A DNA stretch of 31,596 nucleotides from Lingula anatina. Taxonomy: Eukaryota; Brachiopoda; Lingulata; Lingulida; Lingulidae. Positions within the stretch are counted from its first letter, which is position 1; each line of letters starts with the position of its first letter. The DNA lies in contig NW_019773952.1 in the NCBI RefSeq assembly GCF_001039355.2, positions 1 to 31,596 on the forward strand. Direction: 5' to 3'. Under the pieces are notes generated by a model. That model made no database searches. It saw only the letters and a program-made list of their open reading frames with translations, and had not been told where the DNA came from. A program made the translations under genes and the position numbers. Shown here piece by piece: positions 18,178 through 27,441 of the stretch.

Positions 18178-21100
18178 GTAGGTTGTTTCTGGTCAAACTT
18201 ATAGTAGTTAACATAAAAAAGATAATAGTTATTTATGTATCTATAAAATGCTTTAACTGCAAATAAAATCATTTGCAAAATTATGTATGTCTTTTGTAGA
18301 AACCAAATATATTTATATGCACTCGTGTAAGTTGGTTATATAATTTTCGAATTAGGAAAACGGGATAACTATTAATAAATGAGACTCCTGTTTATGCAAA
18401 GAACAAGTGTTTTGACCACTTGGGTATTTCGTAAAATAGAATGTGTCGTGCCAGTCGTTCCTCATTCACGTCAAACTCCAACTGCTGTCCGTGTAAACAG
18501 TCACCAAAGTGTTACCTACACGTGTGTTACACCTCCATACATCCATATATACGGTTTTCTTACTATCACGTGTACTGACAGAGAGGATGTGTTTGATAGG
18601 GTACCGCCAGTATATGGAAGTGAGTATTTCCTATACTTATTTTGCTGCAGAATACAATTGAATAAAAACATGATCTTTCTTTATCCATTTTCCTGAACTC
18701 AATGCGACCATGGAAGTACAGTTATACTTCCACGGTGCGACATATTCTGTCTAAATTATCAAACCGAAACATTTGTATTTCATTTTATGAGAGTGTAATC
18801 TCTTCTTCTCATATTATCTTGACTTCGATGTGACATATTTTATTGCTACTGACTTGTATTTACTAATGAAAAAATAATCGCCCTTCGCACTACTTTGAGG
18901 ATTTATCATAATCACTGTGTTGATCTCCGCCATAGTTGATCATTACACTAGTAGATGTGTTTTAGTGTAATTTAGATATATCATAATATACAACTTTAAG
19001 AGCAATATACGTTCGCCGGTGTATTCAGAGATTTATTAACGTGAGCATCGGTTTGGTAGGAAAACATGTAAACATCGATCCGCTTGAAATTGACTTCAAT
19101 TAAGAAACTATTGTACCTGTAGATCCAGATTTAACATACCAAATGCCCTTTTTCGTTTTCCTACTTAAGATGGCATATTACTATTTTATATCATTCAATT
19201 ACCATGTCAGCCTCTCCCCGTTTCGTAATATACCCAATGGAGTTATGGAATAGAGACTCTTGCACTCGGTCGCAATGCGCGATGCGTTCCGAGTTACGGG
19301 TCCCTGGACGTAGGCCTTCATCAGACTGGCGTGAGCAGATGTTGACACTCACTGAGCGCTAGGCGCAAGCGTCTCAATTCCATGGCCCCGTATCTCGAAA
19401 AAGAATCGGTTATGGAATCGAGACACTTTCGCACGTGCGCAACATAGCGAACCTTTCGAGATACGAAGCCCAGGACCCTCTTATAACAGCTAGATCGACC
19501 CATTTCTGAACATGTTATAGACACCGGCCACAGTATCAACTGGAATTCAACCAATTATTTGACTCGGTTGCATTGAAAATAAATATATTTCAGATACTTC
19601 CTTTTCCAATATAGAGGTGTAACCTAAACGGCTGATATAATGCACACCTCGTTATAACTGTAGAAAACGTGACGGCAACTGACTCTTACCTCAGACATAC
19701 ATGTATATACTATTTCTGAAAATCTGTTTCAGTGCTAGAGTTTGTGTTGTATCTATATGAAAATATAAGCATCAGCGGAGGCGAATGGAAGGGTTTTTGG
19801 CCACTATCCCGCTGTTTACAGGCATGTAACTATGACCTAGCATGTGAGGCAGTGGACTGGAATGGGATGTGTTGGTTTCATTACAATTCTACGTCGTGCA
19901 ATGGATTAAGATTTGGAAACAATATTCGTCACTATCAGATGAAACAATGTCCTGGTAAGATGCAAATCAAAATGAATTTGATCACTATTTTTATTTAGAT
20001 ATTTTTTTAATTTCTCAATTTGGATATAATCTCATGGAGGTGAATAGGGACCCAAAGTAAAGTAAGATAAAGTATTCAGGAATAAAAACGATGTTGGTGT
20101 GTCAAAGAATACGGTCAAAACCTGTGAAACATACCCAACACCATTCAGAAGTTAGCTACTTACGTTAACACAAAAAAAATCGTTAACTATCCAGTAAAAA
20201 CTTCCAGAATTACCAAAAATAGTAACCAAAAGTACTGTATGTTTCCTACAGGTAATCCCGCCTACAACTGCTCCTGCTCTACAGGAGGAACGTGTGTAAG
20301 AACATATACCTCACCGACACAGATATCTTCAGAGGAGTGTGTGTGTAACCTGGGACGTACTGGTGACCAGTGTCTTGGTTGTAAGTGGGACGTTGATTTT
20401 CATTGTTATTTAGATACGTCCAGAGTGGCGGATTTAGAGGGGAGGTTTGGGGGGGTCCTGACATTATAATTTTGACTAGATGAATCATAGTTCTAAACCG
20501 TACCAAATGGCACTGTTCGCCCTCTAAAATACCAATTATTTTCGGGGCCCTTAAGCGGCCCCCGAACCCCATGCCAAGGGGGGAGGAGGGTCGGTTTCGC
20601 ATCCCATCCCCGGACCCCCCCTTCAAATAACTACGCCCCTACGTCCATGTATTTTAATGCATCCTCTACATAAATAGGTGTCTTCACAATGTTATGCTTC
20701 GGATAGAAAAAATTGATGCAAACTATTCAAATAAAATCGTTACGACTGTTTCAGAAATAAACAGCATACACATGGAACACTACCCTCAAAGATATTGTTT
20801 TTGCATTTATCATAAACCTCTTCTAATACGAAAGAAATGAATAAATAAAAGATAGAAGTGTAAGTGGAAACCATCAATAAATAAGGTTCTTTGTGCAATT
20901 AAGTTGTCATCTTTTCATCATTATTGCGACTGATGGATTCCATAACAGACATACACTTTGTTTTTAGTTGTGGAATGCACTGCCCTGACTATACCTAACG
21001 CAGCCCCCTCTCCGGCACCTGGAGGTTACAGATTTGGCAGCACTGTTACCTATACCTGTAACAGTAGGTATCAACTCAGCGATGGTTCTGGTAACAGTTT

Positions 21101-23291
21101 CACACTGACTTGCGGTCCTAGAGGAACGTTTGAAGGGGAGAGGAAAACGTGCACCAGTAAGTCTGATATCAAAAAGACAGCAAAATAGAAAACGAAGAAA
21201 AGGTTAAGAATTATAAATTTAATCCTCAGTTTGCTACATGTTCACCTAACGATTATACCCTCGTAATATTTATGTGTACAATTCCTGCTGTTGTCATTGG
21301 TCTTTTAATAAACTTGAAAAGATAAATATATTGAAAAGATTTGCCTAACTTCCAGGAACCTGTGACCTTCCTGTAGGTGATCACCTGAGACAGGTAACAC
21401 AGCGTTCCGTTACCTTTGAAGGACAAACTATCACATATACATGCGACACTGGCTTCCAATTCAACGACACGTCAACGGTAAAGAACCTAACTTGTCAAGC
21501 CGATGGAACATTTGATCAGAGTTTACCTAGCTGTGCTCCTATATCGTGTGTTTTTCCTACTGATAAATTCAATTTGGATTTGGCAGAAGGACCATATGTC
21601 TACAAGCAGAATGTGACGTTGTCTTGCATTCCTGGATATCATTTCTCTGGTTATGACGTCGACGCGTCGTTTAAGTCACAATGCATTGCGACAAATACTC
21701 TGGAACCGCCAATACCAGACTGCATAAAAAGAACATGTACTTTACCTCATTTAAACAATACAGTCACAGCTTCTGATAGCACGACTCTATTCTTCATGAC
21801 TTCAGTTGAATTCAAATGTATGAAAGGTTTTCAATTCCCGGATGGTAATACCAGTGTAACTTTGACGTGCGATGAAACTGGTGGATTTGGTGTGGACTCT
21901 CTTAGTTGTACAGGTACAAATTTCAAGGCATATGAATAATGGGTATCTTTTCGAATCCCCATGCAAATCGACTTGGTCATCGACGCAGACAGGTGTCTGC
22001 AATTCCAGGCAGACAGGGTTCTGTAATGTCCACTGTAATATTTTGATACTCAGGCACTCTATATGGCCCTATACAATTCTGTTATATCTTTGGTTTAAAT
22101 ACTGTTTCTACATTAATTGTTACATTATATACAGAGTTTATATTCACACTTCAGAAAAACTGAAAATTCCTTGCTTATTTTTATGCAAAATCAAAGACTG
22201 ATTTTTAAATATAAAGATTCGCCGTCTAGTAGAGCATAAAAATGTTTAAAACCATCTCACTTGTTTCCCTTTTACCATCCAGCGGTGTTGCCTGAGGCTG
22301 GTACCCAAACAGCATCCACAGACCCCAACAATGGTGTCAGTGTCGGTGTGGGCGTTACTGGAGCGATAGTGCTGATATTTCTTGTTGTAATAGTTGTTGT
22401 ATTCGTCAAACGTAGACGGTAAGTCAAAAGAGGCTATAAAAAACATGTACATTCCAAACAAACGTAACGATAAAGGGTACACGTAAAATGAAAAGAGACA
22501 CCTTTTAGGCTATGATTGTATAAATGCATCAGACCCTGCAAAGTTTGTCCAATTTTAAGTGTTATATATCAGAGTACCATATGATATAAAATATATGAAT
22601 ATGAAATATTTAATGCTTAAATCGACGTGCTTTTTTTAATGTATTGGTACATCTGGACGATGTCGGCTATCCCTGCCGTGGTGTACGCATATATAGATTC
22701 AATTCTTAGGATTTTGGTTTGAACAATGTTTACGCATTACGAATTTTGATATTCCACCTAAATTCATTTGTCTTTTAACCTTCTTCCTGATAAGGGGTAC
22801 ATGTGAACTATTGCATTTCGTTTCCATTCAGTAAACAGTGCCACTCCTCCCAGCCGCCCAGGGCCGTTAAAGCGGATCACAGCGACACCTCCGAGTTACA
22901 CCAAAACAGTTTGAGTCAGCCAGAGTATGTGTCACTGGAGGCCAAAACTATGTCAACAGTTAACCGCGTGGCTGAATATGTTAACGTTAATGACAGCGAT
23001 TATACTGCCCTTAGTACTGTAGCAATCAAAGATAGTCACAGACATCCAACACCTGCTAACGCGGTTAACTGTGACAACTCAGAGTTATACCAAAACAGTT
23101 TGAGTCCGCCAGACAGTGCTGATAGGGATCACGAGTATTTGTCACTGGAGGCCAATACTATGTCAAAAGGCAACCGCGTGGCTGGGTATGCTAATGCCAG
23201 TGACAGCACGTACACTGTTCTTGGCATGCCAACAAACGAAAGTAATCAACAACAACCAACAGCCGCTGGCATATATCAAAATGAGGTGTAA
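18102..23291 (+). CDS. Receptor gene C (multi-exon, intact): SP-CCP-PAN-EGF-4xCCP-TM-duplicated tyrosine tail
   Basis: The exons are 18102-18177, 18440-18619, 19733-19954, 20252-20380, 20968-21156, 21356-21913, 22283-22418 and 22832-23291. Joined they give one open frame of about 649 residues. The order is signal peptide, CCP, PAN/apple, EGF-like, a single CCP, three CCPs in one exon, a transmembrane helix and a 153-residue tail. All borders use GT/AG, and all are phase 1 except the last (phase 2). The predicted protein is a type I membrane receptor. The tail holds two copies of a YxxL / YxN / YxxL module. The first CCP lacks its fourth cysteine. The 5' flank and first exons are duplicates of those of gene A; the ectodomain is closest to gene B. 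Confidence 0.82.
18440..18619 (+). CDS. Gene C exon 2: CCP domain 1 lacking its fourth cysteine
   Basis: This 180-nt phase 1-1 exon has cysteines in ECVVP, YTC and ITC, but the last is tyrosine (PPVYG, codon TAT instead of TGT). One disulfide of the domain cannot form, leaving an unpaired cysteine. The acceptor AAAATAG is weaker than in gene A (CTGTAG). Confidence 0.75.
18706..18738. repeat. Short hairpin in gene C intron 2
   Basis: ACCATGGAAGTA and TACTTCCACGGT form an imperfect 12-bp stem around a loop of a few nucleotides. No function is evident. Confidence 0.4.
19235..19480. repeat. CpG-rich inverted/direct repeat in gene C intron
   Basis: Three related modules with the words TTATGGAAT(A/C)GAGAC and CGAGATACG appear. 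Those at about 19241 and 19411 are in direct orientation, and one at about 19360-19400 is inverted (GTCTCAATTCCATGG). The stretch is much richer in G, C and CpG than its surroundings and has no partner in the matching introns of A or B. It is probably a mobile or satellite-like insertion. Confidence 0.5.
19733..19954 (+). CDS. Gene C PAN/apple exon
   Basis: This 222-nt phase 1-1 exon starts LEFVLYLYENISISGG and contains SRCLQAC, ACEAVDWNG, CWFHYNSTSC and KQCP. The intron of about 1.1 kb before it contains a CpG-rich inverted repeat absent from the other copies. Confidence 0.8.
20252..20380 (+). CDS. Gene C EGF-like exon
   Basis: This 129-nt phase 1-1 exon has six cysteines (YNCSCSTGGTC, EECVCNLGRTGDQC). 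The hAT-like MITE starts about 40 nt downstream in the intron. Confidence 0.82.
20423..20639. mobile_element. hAT-like MITE with 8-bp target duplication
   Basis: This 217-bp element lies in the intron after the gene C EGF exon. It starts GAGTGGCGGATTTAG and ends ACTACGCCCC. The 8-bp word TACGTCCA occurs at both edges (20415-20422, 20640-20647). Gene B carries the same intron with a single uninterrupted copy of that word (complement at 12826-12833). An 8-bp duplication with CAGTGGCG-type ends fits a hAT non-autonomous element. G/C homopolymer runs are prominent. Confidence 0.7.
20968..21156 (+). CDS. Gene C single-CCP exon
   Basis: This 189-nt phase 1-1 exon has cysteines in VECTALT, VTYTCNSRY, TLTCGPR and RKTCT. 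It is present once here, three times in gene B, and in half-length form in gene A. Confidence 0.82.
21356..21913 (+). CDS. Gene C triple-CCP exon
   Basis: This 558-nt phase 1-1 exon encodes three CCPs beginning TCDLPVG, SCVFPTD and TCTLPHL, each with four cysteines. The donor is ACAG|GTACAA. Phenylalanine (GTFDQ, GGFGV) occupies the usual tryptophan region in the first and third CCPs. Confidence 0.85.
22283..22418 (+). CDS. Gene C transmembrane exon
   Basis: This exon runs phase 1 to phase 2. It encodes AVLPEAGTQTASTDPNNG, then a helix that ends VVIVVVFVKRRR, a clear stop-transfer signal. It pairs with the gene B exon at 9610. Confidence 0.82.
22832..23291 (+). CDS. Gene C last exon: cytoplasmic tail with duplicated tyrosine module
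   Basis: Acceptor TTCCATTCAG joins to give RKQCHSSQ, and the frame ends at TAA 23289-23291. The tail holds two tandem repeats of about 70 residues that start with SEL(H/Y)QNSLS. Repeat 1 carries EYVSL, EYVNV and DYTAL. Repeat 2 carries EYLSL, GYANA and TYTVL. Spacings are 13 and 4 residues in both. The end is GIYQNEV. The gene A tail has a single repeat of the same kind. Confidence 0.83.
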
Positions 23292-23516
23292 CTTGTTCAA
23301 TGATAAGAGACTAAACTGCGTCACATCATACTTAATTAACTATGAAATGAACGGCATAACACAGAGTTTCAGAGGTAGTAGAAGTAGTAATGGTAGTAGT
23401 GAATTTATCATAGAGACTTACGTTGTCATTTATACCAGGTCTATTGCACCTATAAATCACCTATCGGTACTGTATAATCAAGATAGTTATTTGCCTATAT
23501 CAAAGTTTATTATCAC

Positions 23517-23522
23517 AATAAA
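23517..23522 (+). terminator. Polyadenylation signal AATAAA of gene C
   Basis: AATAAA lies about 226 nt after the gene C stop codon and is followed by GT-rich sequence (GTGATAGTGGTGTG). It is the only clear candidate close to the end of the gene. Confidence 0.5.
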
Positions 23523-23697
23523 ACACAGGTATTAGTGATAGTGGTGTGCATTTGAGTTTGTCTTAACTCTTGAAACAGTTAGTTTCATTATTACAAATTA
23601 GAATGACAAATCAAATTAATCAAGTGGCAAGCATTTAAATTATACACGTAAAAAAACTAAAGGAGATTTTTCAAATGTATAAAATTGCCCTTTTGTA

Positions 23698-23703
23698 TTT
23701 TAT
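23698..23703 (-). terminator. Candidate polyadenylation signal of caveolin
   Basis: TTTATT on the plus strand reads AATAAA on the minus strand, about 180 nt after the caveolin stop. A second one lies at 23506-23511, which would make the two transcripts overlap with the 3' end of gene C. Choice between them cannot be made from sequence. Confidence 0.35.
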
Positions 23704-23883
23704 TTTACGAAATAAAGCATCAAAATCATTGTTCTCAACAGTTTGAGATTGTTCAATTTGAAGACATCCTCATTGGCAAACAGACGGCAGTCTGTTCTCC
23801 GGTCATGAAGAATAAGTTCTACAGACACAATGACAAGAAAAGACCGATTTACTTCACACTGAGCGTATCCGTAGATATAACAA

Positions 23884-24216
23884 TTAACTTTTAGCAATCT
23901 TAATGTTACTGAAGAGCAGTCCAGCCGCCTCGCAACAAGGATCGCAAATGCAGTGCACGCATGCGCCAAAGTAACGCTTGGAGCATGTGAGGTAGATCTC
24001 GAAGGACCGATACGCAGGCGTGAGGTTCCACACGTGATCGAACGTTATCATGGCGAACTCGCAGCCCCAGCACAGCGCGATAGGCAGGGCGCAGATGATG
24101 GTGATGAACTTGTAGCAGCAGTTCTTCCCTCCTGTGAAGCACTTAAAAGCGTTTCGCCAGACACAGTCAATACTTTGGGTTCCCTCGGGTTCGCCGAAGA
24201 TGTCCTCGAATTGGGT
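23884..24216 (-). CDS. cav: Caveolin main exon
   Basis: There are 110 codons plus TAA. The start TQFEDIFGEPEGTQSID holds the caveolin signature region (FEDVIAEP-like). A scaffolding-like segment follows, then a hydrophobic hairpin (FITIICALPIALCWGCEFAMI) and a C-terminal cysteine-rich part (CVHCICDPCCEAAG) where palmitoylation occurs in relatives. The acceptor is TTCATTCTAG. The exon is clearly more GC-rich than its surroundings. Confidence 0.9.
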   Translation of the reverse strand, partial: TQFEDIFGEPEGTQSIDCVWRNAFKCFTGGKNCCYKFITIICALPIALCWGCEFAMITFDHVWNLTPAYRSFEIYLTCSKRYFGACVHCICDPCCEAAGLLFSNIKIAKS

Positions 24217-26317
24217 CTAGAATGAAAAAATGGCATTATCTTAAGGGCTAAATCAATGCTTTTAGTAAAGGGTCGTATTGTTCTTGCGTGAGGAAAGACT
24301 TCTAGTTCCCTATAACTAGATTTTCTGAAGAAAACGTAACATGTATTCCCACCATAGGCTACTGCTCAATACCTGACAGTTGAGAAAAACCCATATCTTT
24401 GTCACCCCAAAGTGTTTTTGCAACTTTCCAGGTTTCGGAAAATGTCCTAAATAAATGAAAACGGTCGGTGTTGTAATGGAAAGGTTACTAAATGTTGTTG
24501 CTGTAGAGTTACACTAACATGACATTTTCCCCTCTAACTTTGATTTACAATGATGTAATAAAAGATAAAGTGTAATCTGGCGGAATATCCAAAATGCAAA
24601 TAGTTTCATTGCACAGTTCTGCTGATGGCCTAATAATTCGCTTGTTTGTGCACGAGTTCGTCATTGAAGCAACCATATCCATAGCCACGGAGACTGTTGT
24701 TGTGATGGCAGAGAAGTGGCTTCGAGGGCGTTGTCGGTGCTTTTTAGACCCCGTCCCCATACCTAGATCGATCTATCGGGATCGACCCAGCTTAGATGTC
24801 TGGCACGCCTACTGAAGCTGCTTAAAGATAGTTAATAACCCTTTAACAGCTTCAGTAGGCGTGCCAGACATCAGAGCCGCTAAAGCTGAATTCAATTTAA
24901 TTAGAAACTCTTCGGAGATCCAATCCTGCTAGATCGATTTAGGTATGGGAACGGGGTCTAAGACACCTGTCTCTTTATGGTTGTGTCTTTTTTACTTAAA
25001 TGCCAAAAATTTCAGTTTTACATTAGTAAAGTAAAATAAAAACTATTTCACATCAACGTTATCTTGGCTGCCGGCTGTATTGGTTTGGCAGTTATTTGCT
25101 TTGATTTCATCTTTTTAAAATGTCATTGAATTTAGGTAAGAAAATACTGGGTCTTGATGAAGATATCAATGGAATTCGTGACAGCATTTTTCAGTCCCAA
25201 AAACTACAAATTGTCCCTTTGACAAATATCAAGCCCCAGACGACGAGAAACATACAAAAACATAGCACTGGAAGTGGCAGATTGTGTATTTCTAAGTCAC
25301 CAAAAAATTTATAATAATAATAAAAAGTGATAAGACGCATTTTTCTCTACCAGAATTTACCTAAATGTCAACATTAATTGTGTACGCATTGAATCGTAAG
25401 CTGAATTCTCTTACATGGATTTAGTAAAGTACCTTTTCATTATTGAAATATAACTTGCGCTAATTAAGCTTATTAATTCAAATTTTCTGTTGAATGTTCT
25501 ATCCACTGGCAGGTATATTCATTTCACAATATACCTACCTTAACGTGAGCGTTTAAATCATTAGGATCGCGCTGTACCATATCGACCTCATCCATTTTCC
25601 TTTAATTTTCTTGAACAATAACACGCTGTTAGTTTAACCGTTGCTCTGTTGAAATTAGTCTCTATTTTTCAAAGTAAAATGCCTAAAGGCAGGAATACTT
25701 TTGGGCGTTCTTATCTTTTAAGGGAAGCTATGTTTGTGTGCGTTACCGTTACCACGGGATATTCTGTTAGACGAGGGGTGGAGGGGGGGATTGCAAGGCA
25801 GACATACTTCGTATCTCATCATTCTCTTAAATTCAAAATTCGGATGGCTTTATATTTAAAAGCGACTCTACAATTTCTAAACGTTAATCAAACTTTTTCG
25901 GTTCAATTTTACACCTTAAACATACTTTAAAAGCGATTACTCGTCGGACTAATACATTCTGCCTCTTAGTTACCTCAAAGAACGCAAACCTAAGCACAAG
26001 GACTTGAGATAACTCCCTTGCCTACTATTTGGCATAGGATAGTCAAATAACTCTCTGATGCCTTGTTGGCAACCAAGAGAAAGATAAGTATGAATATCTA
26101 CGGGGGTTTATTGAACAAACCTAAGCATTTTCAATTACGAGTTCACGCTTGTCATGTTGTTTGCAATCCAGCACTATTATTGCAATGCATGGACGGTTAT
26201 TTAATTACGACTTAAATCAAAGCTGATAATGAATTTATGTTGATAAAAGAAATATGATGAAAAACCAAATAAAGGAAAAAACTAGAAAATTTTGGTCGTT
26301 TATCAACAAACCAGTTG

Positions 26318-26374
<57 letters not shown>

Positions 26375-27441
26375 GACGCAAATGTCAGAAACGTTACGTA
26401 ATCTACGTCTTATTTGCTTTAAGAGTTCAAATGACCTCATTCTTCTGATATTTGAAGACGATAATAAACATGAAAAACGTTCTCCACCAGGGAATTTAAG
26501 AGATAATTTCATTATACATGTATCCTCAAGCGAAACGAACTAACATACAACAGATTTGGCTAAATATTGATAAGATATTAGCGGAATAACAAAACAAAAC
26601 TGTTTATAATATGTATTTTTATTTCTTGCTCAAAATAAGATCAGTATTTCAGTGACTGAGCATCTGTATTATAAGTATTTGTGTGCACAACAGTGTGCGT
26701 GCGCCTTCGGATGTGTGAGGCTGTATGAAAAAAAATGTGTGTACGAATGTGCATATACACTATATTACATTAAGACACACAATCTATTATATCTCTAGTT
26801 CTTATAGTGGTGCACAGTATCACCTTGCTTCGTTGACGTATTGTTCAGTTTATAATGTACTTTGTAATGTACTGAAGAATTTTGTGTATTGTATTAAACG
26901 TTCTACAATATTAAAATAATATTTCAGTGACTGTGCACCCATAAAAGTGTATATATTGTATTAAGTTAAAACTGTACTGATGTAGTGTATTGTTTAGTAT
27001 TTGTACTGAAATGTGCTTTCTGATTCTGTGATGTATTGCATGTTCTCGTATGTTTGTCTTCTTTGTAATGTGCTGTATTGTGTTTGTATATGTTTAATAA
27101 AAAAAAATAAAAAAAAAAACAAAAAAAAGAGAGATTATTCCCTACAGTGGTGCAGCATAGTCGAAAATTAGATAAGCAATGTACTTATTTTCAAATTTAT
27201 ATGCAGTATTAAAATTTTTTTGCTGAAAATCAAACTAACAATAGACGCACGCGCACGTACCGGTAGGCACGCACGCACGCACCCATGCATGTACCTACAT
27301 GTATGTGTTACATTAAAGAATTACCTTCAAATGTGCGTTTATATCGTTGGGATCCCTGTTCACCATATCTGGGGCGTCTTTCCTGGACGTCAGGGTGTCA
27401 GTAGACGTTGGGAAAGTTTGCAGCTCGGTCACTTTAGACAT
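23884..27441 (-). CDS. cav: Caveolin family gene with two alternative first coding exons
   Basis: This is the gene-level entry. The main exon is 24216-23884. It can be preceded in phase 0 by 25595-25539 or by 27441-27325. The products would be 129 or 149 residues. Caveolins are hairpin membrane proteins that coat plasma-membrane caveolae and organise lipid domains. The two first exons each end with DMV(Q/N)RDPND(L/I)NAH(V/L)K, the segment just before the caveolin signature, so they are exclusive alternatives with separate promoters rather than consecutive exons. The length is somewhat shorter than vertebrate caveolin-1 (178 residues), mainly at the N terminus. Confidence 0.88.
24217..25538. 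other. Caveolin intron 3' part
   Basis: Apart from the foldback MITE at 24744-24961 nothing was recognised. The 64-codon frame at 25120 on the plus strand has no domain and no splice support. Confidence 0.5.
24744..24961. mobile_element. Foldback MITE, best-preserved copy
   Basis: The terminal inverted repeats are 32 bp, with 30 matches (24744-24775 and 24930-24961), starting TTAGACCCCGT. An inner pair of near-perfect arms (GATGTCTGGCACGCCTACTG and its complement, about 24796-24868) makes the centre a second hairpin. It sits in the intron of the caveolin gene. No coding capacity is present. Related copies lie at about 5519-5756 and 7870-8095. Confidence 0.65.
25539..25595 (-). CDS. cav: Caveolin alternative first exon (short)
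   Basis: The ATG at 25595 gives 19 codons, MDEVDMVQRDPNDLNAHVK, then donor GTAGGT in phase 0. The RDPND(L)N word matches the conserved sequence upstream of the caveolin domain. Joined to 24216 it gives 129 residues. Confidence 0.8.
26318..26374. repeat. (ATT)n microsatellite in caveolin intron
   Basis: About 19 uninterrupted ATT units. On the opposite strand it translates as poly-asparagine, which is not a real protein. Confidence 0.9.
26600..27132. other. TG-rich low-complexity stretch ending in an A-rich tail
   Basis: The words TGTATTGT, GTACTGA and TGTGT recur. The stretch ends in AATAAAAAAAAATAAAAAAA-type sequence at about 27096-27130, which looks like the 3' end of a retroposed transcript or LINE. 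No coding part was recognised. Confidence 0.3.
27325..27441 (-). CDS. cav: Caveolin alternative first exon (long)
   Basis: The ATG at 27441 gives 39 codons, starting MSKVTELQTF and ending DMVNRDPNDINAHLK, then donor GTAATT in phase 0. The extra 20 residues are serine/threonine-rich. The promoter would lie in the space of about 850 bp shared head-to-head with CDPF1. Confidence 0.8.

Noticed and set aside
19235-19480. tRNA gene or tRNA-derived SINE in the GC-rich block
   Set aside because: No cloverleaf, no A/B box pair in the right order, no terminal A or T run.
23906-24225. Arginine/histidine-rich frame on the minus strand and a 90-codon plus-strand frame
   Set aside because: They are out-of-frame shadows of the caveolin exon, which has clear family similarity in the third frame.
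26303-26512. Minus-strand frame with a long asparagine run
   Set aside because: The run is the translation of the (ATT)n microsatellite; no other coding support.
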